Assembly (NCBI GenBank): GCA_963592435.1
Contig: CAVAWT010000002.1
Span: 45,696 to 109,695 of the forward strand
Length of the DNA: 64,000 nucleotides
Direction of reading: 5' to 3'
DNA from: Phoenicibacter sp963592435
GTDB taxonomy: Bacteria; Actinomycetota; Coriobacteriia; Coriobacteriales; Eggerthellaceae
Below the pieces are notes generated by a model. The model did no database searches. It was not told the DNA's origin and saw nothing but the letters and a program-made list of their open reading frames with translations. Both the position numbers and the translations under genes were made by a program. Below, piece after piece: positions 62,760 to 64,000 of this stretch (the first letter of the stretch is position 1; each line of letters opens with the position of its first letter).

Positions 62760-64000
62760 CTAATTTTTCCACACTGGTGCCGTGACCCCTGGGGCTTCGC
62801 CATTAAAATTAGTATGCGATGTCACTTTTGACACATTCCACATTGAGCAATCTGTAGTTAATTTTTTGCAAAAATAAAACATCCTTTGCATATCCTCAAC
62901 GTTCGAGGTATTCCATTTTGACAAATCAAGCTCAGTTAAATTCTCACAAAACCCAAACATGCTGCTCATATCTGCAACATTAGATGTATCCCAATTTGAA
63001 ACGTCCAAAGTTTTTAAAGTTGGACAATAGCTAAACATCCCACCCATATTCGTAACATTAGAAACGTTCCACCTTGACAAATCTAGGTCTTCCAAAAGAA
63101 GACATTGCTCAAACATATATTCCATGCTTTCGACGTTAGAAACATCCCACGAATCAGTTCCTTTAATAGCCTTTAGGTTTCTACTAGCAGAGAACATCCC
63201 GCTCATATCCTTGACTTTGGATGTGTTGAAATTTGATAAATCCAGTTCAGTTACTGTGGCGCAATCTCCAAACATGCTGCTCATATTTTCCACTTTTGAT
63301 GTGTTCCAGCTAGATACATCTATTGCTTCCAGCCTTTCGGCAGAATGAAAAACTCCAAACATGCTTGTTGTCTGTGAGGTGTCAATTTTACTCAAACCGT
63401 TTACCTGCTTTAGTTCACTGAGTATGTTTACGCCACTGGAGTTGCGAGTGCTAGAAGAAACACCAAACCAAAAATCCATGTTAACAGGCTGAATGCCCTC
63501 ATCGACGATCGTCACAGTTTTAACGGTCTCATACAAGTCGCTCCATCCTGGAATCCCTTCAACTTTTCCTTTGTTGGACGTAAAACCAGGCATGTTTTCA
63601 ATTCCCGTGAAAACCTGTGTAGCAGTTTTGCCTTCAAATTTGGAACCTTGCGTTGGCACTGTTGTTCGTTTATAAAAGTTAATTGACTGGTCGTCTGCTG
63701 AATAGACTGCAAACGCTTGCTTTGTGCTATAGGTGGAACTTGCCACTCCATACCACGCAACACCTTCGGCTTTCCAACCAGCCTTAACTAGATTATCATT
63801 TTCATCAGAGCTTGTTGTGAAGTTGTGATTGTTTGCAAATTCGTTGGGGTTATATTGTCGAAGCACTGGAACTTCCTTATTATCATCAGAATACCAGCCG
63901 ACTCCTTCACCACTCCAACCTAGCTTTACCAGTTTGTCATATTCTGATTTATCCATCGTGTAGTGATGATCGCCACCAGCTGTGTGTTTGTTATAAAGGC
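62760..64000 (-). CDS. BspA-like surface protein with DUF5648-type and DUF285 repeats (partial, N-terminus beyond window)
   Basis: The open frame continues past the window end, so the start is not seen (an internal ATG lies at 63956). Visible order: DUF5648-type modules (GGDHHYTMDKSEYDKL, GWSGEGVGWYS, QYNPN...NHNFTT), a linker, then about seven ~24-residue DUF285/BspA leucine-rich units of the type WNTSNV-x-M-x2-MF-x-C-x2-L-x2-LDLS. These repeats are common on surface proteins that bind host or microbial ligands. Known facts stop there: the ligand and anchor are not visible. It ends 30 bases before a strong terminator. Confidence 0.88.
   Translation of the reverse strand, partial: LYNKHTAGGDHHYTMDKSEYDKLVKLGWSGEGVGWYSDDNKEVPVLRQYNPNEFANNHNFTTSSDENDNLVKAGWKAEGVAWYGVASSTYSTKQAFAVYSADDQSINFYKRTTVPTQGSKFEGKTATQVFTGIENMPGFTSNKGKVEGIPGWSDLYETVKTVTIVDEGIQPVNMDFWFGVSSSTRNSSGVNILSELKQVNGLSKIDTSQTTSMFGVFHSAERLEAIDVSSWNTSKVENMSSMFGDCATVTELDLSNFNTSKVKDMSGMFSASRNLKAIKGTDSWDVSNVESMEYMFEQCLLLEDLDLSRWNVSNVTNMGGMFSYCPTLKTLDVSNWDTSNVADMSSMFGFCENLTELDLSKWNTSNVEDMQRMFYFCKKLTTDCSMWNVSKVTSHTNFNGEAPGVTAPVWKN

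Overview
The window looks like the chromosome of a low-GC actinobacterium of class Coriobacteriia. This is inferred, not computed. The basis is: DUF5648-type surface repeats on several secreted proteins; choline/glucan-binding-like repeats on an NlpC/P60 enzyme; an actinobacterial-style mreBCD-mrdA-rodA operon followed by a TIGR03960/TIGR03936 radical-SAM pair; a Tad pilus locus; FdhD; and the MEP isoprenoid pathway. DNA is AT-rich (about 40% GC by eye). Most genes lie on the minus strand. I see no CRISPR array, complete insertion sequence, rRNA operon or prophage.

Region by region. 1-5965 (-) is a translationally coupled operon of secreted enzymes: papain-like protease, subtilisin-like protease, and an NlpC/P60 hydrolase cut by the window start. 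6059-8235 (-) holds Mrp and a U32-family enzyme. 8337-11077 (+) is ispD-ispF-cysS, ending in a bidirectional terminator shared with clpC (-). 13727-19800 (-) holds a copper-ATPase-like protein, fdhD, a Na/Pi symporter and a MOP-type flippase. 19929-22028 (+) holds an unknown membrane-anchored protein and ispE. 22036-24085 (-) holds PRC-barrel, YtxH and CBS-domain proteins. 24213-27542 (+) is a tightly packed unit: a 47-residue membrane peptide, TrkH, an OB-like lipoprotein and RsgA. 27517-30481 (-) is an ABC importer of the ABC_sub_bind family. 30614-39983 (-) is a Tad (Flp pilus) locus. It is followed by about 500 bp of repeat-containing intergenic DNA and a divergent two-component system (40491-42474, +). 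42523-47476 (-) is gltX and mfd; 47505-49265 (+) is acpS and a degenerate AAA+ protein; 49243-51308 (-) is nth, rplL, rplJ, an L10 leader and tRNA-Asp. 51400-60788 (-) is the cell-elongation operon. 61022-62491 (-) is an AlbA_2/Schlafen-like regulator with a striking operator array, and the window ends inside a BspA-like (DUF285) surface protein.

The observations most worth following are: (i) a P1B ATPase that keeps its copper-site and phosphorylation motifs but lacks essentially the whole nucleotide-binding domain; (ii) a ClpC that lacks the middle coiled-coil domain; (iii) an AlbA_2 gene whose promoter carries three phased TCGA-N5-TCGA operators and which is flanked by GGGGACGGT-type REP-like sequences; (iv) a Tad pilin-like ORF without any canonical start codon; (v) a previously uncallable 47-residue membrane peptide abutting TrkH; and (vi) a AAA+ protein without a P-loop. 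All family assignments were made by eye from sequence motifs and no database search was run.
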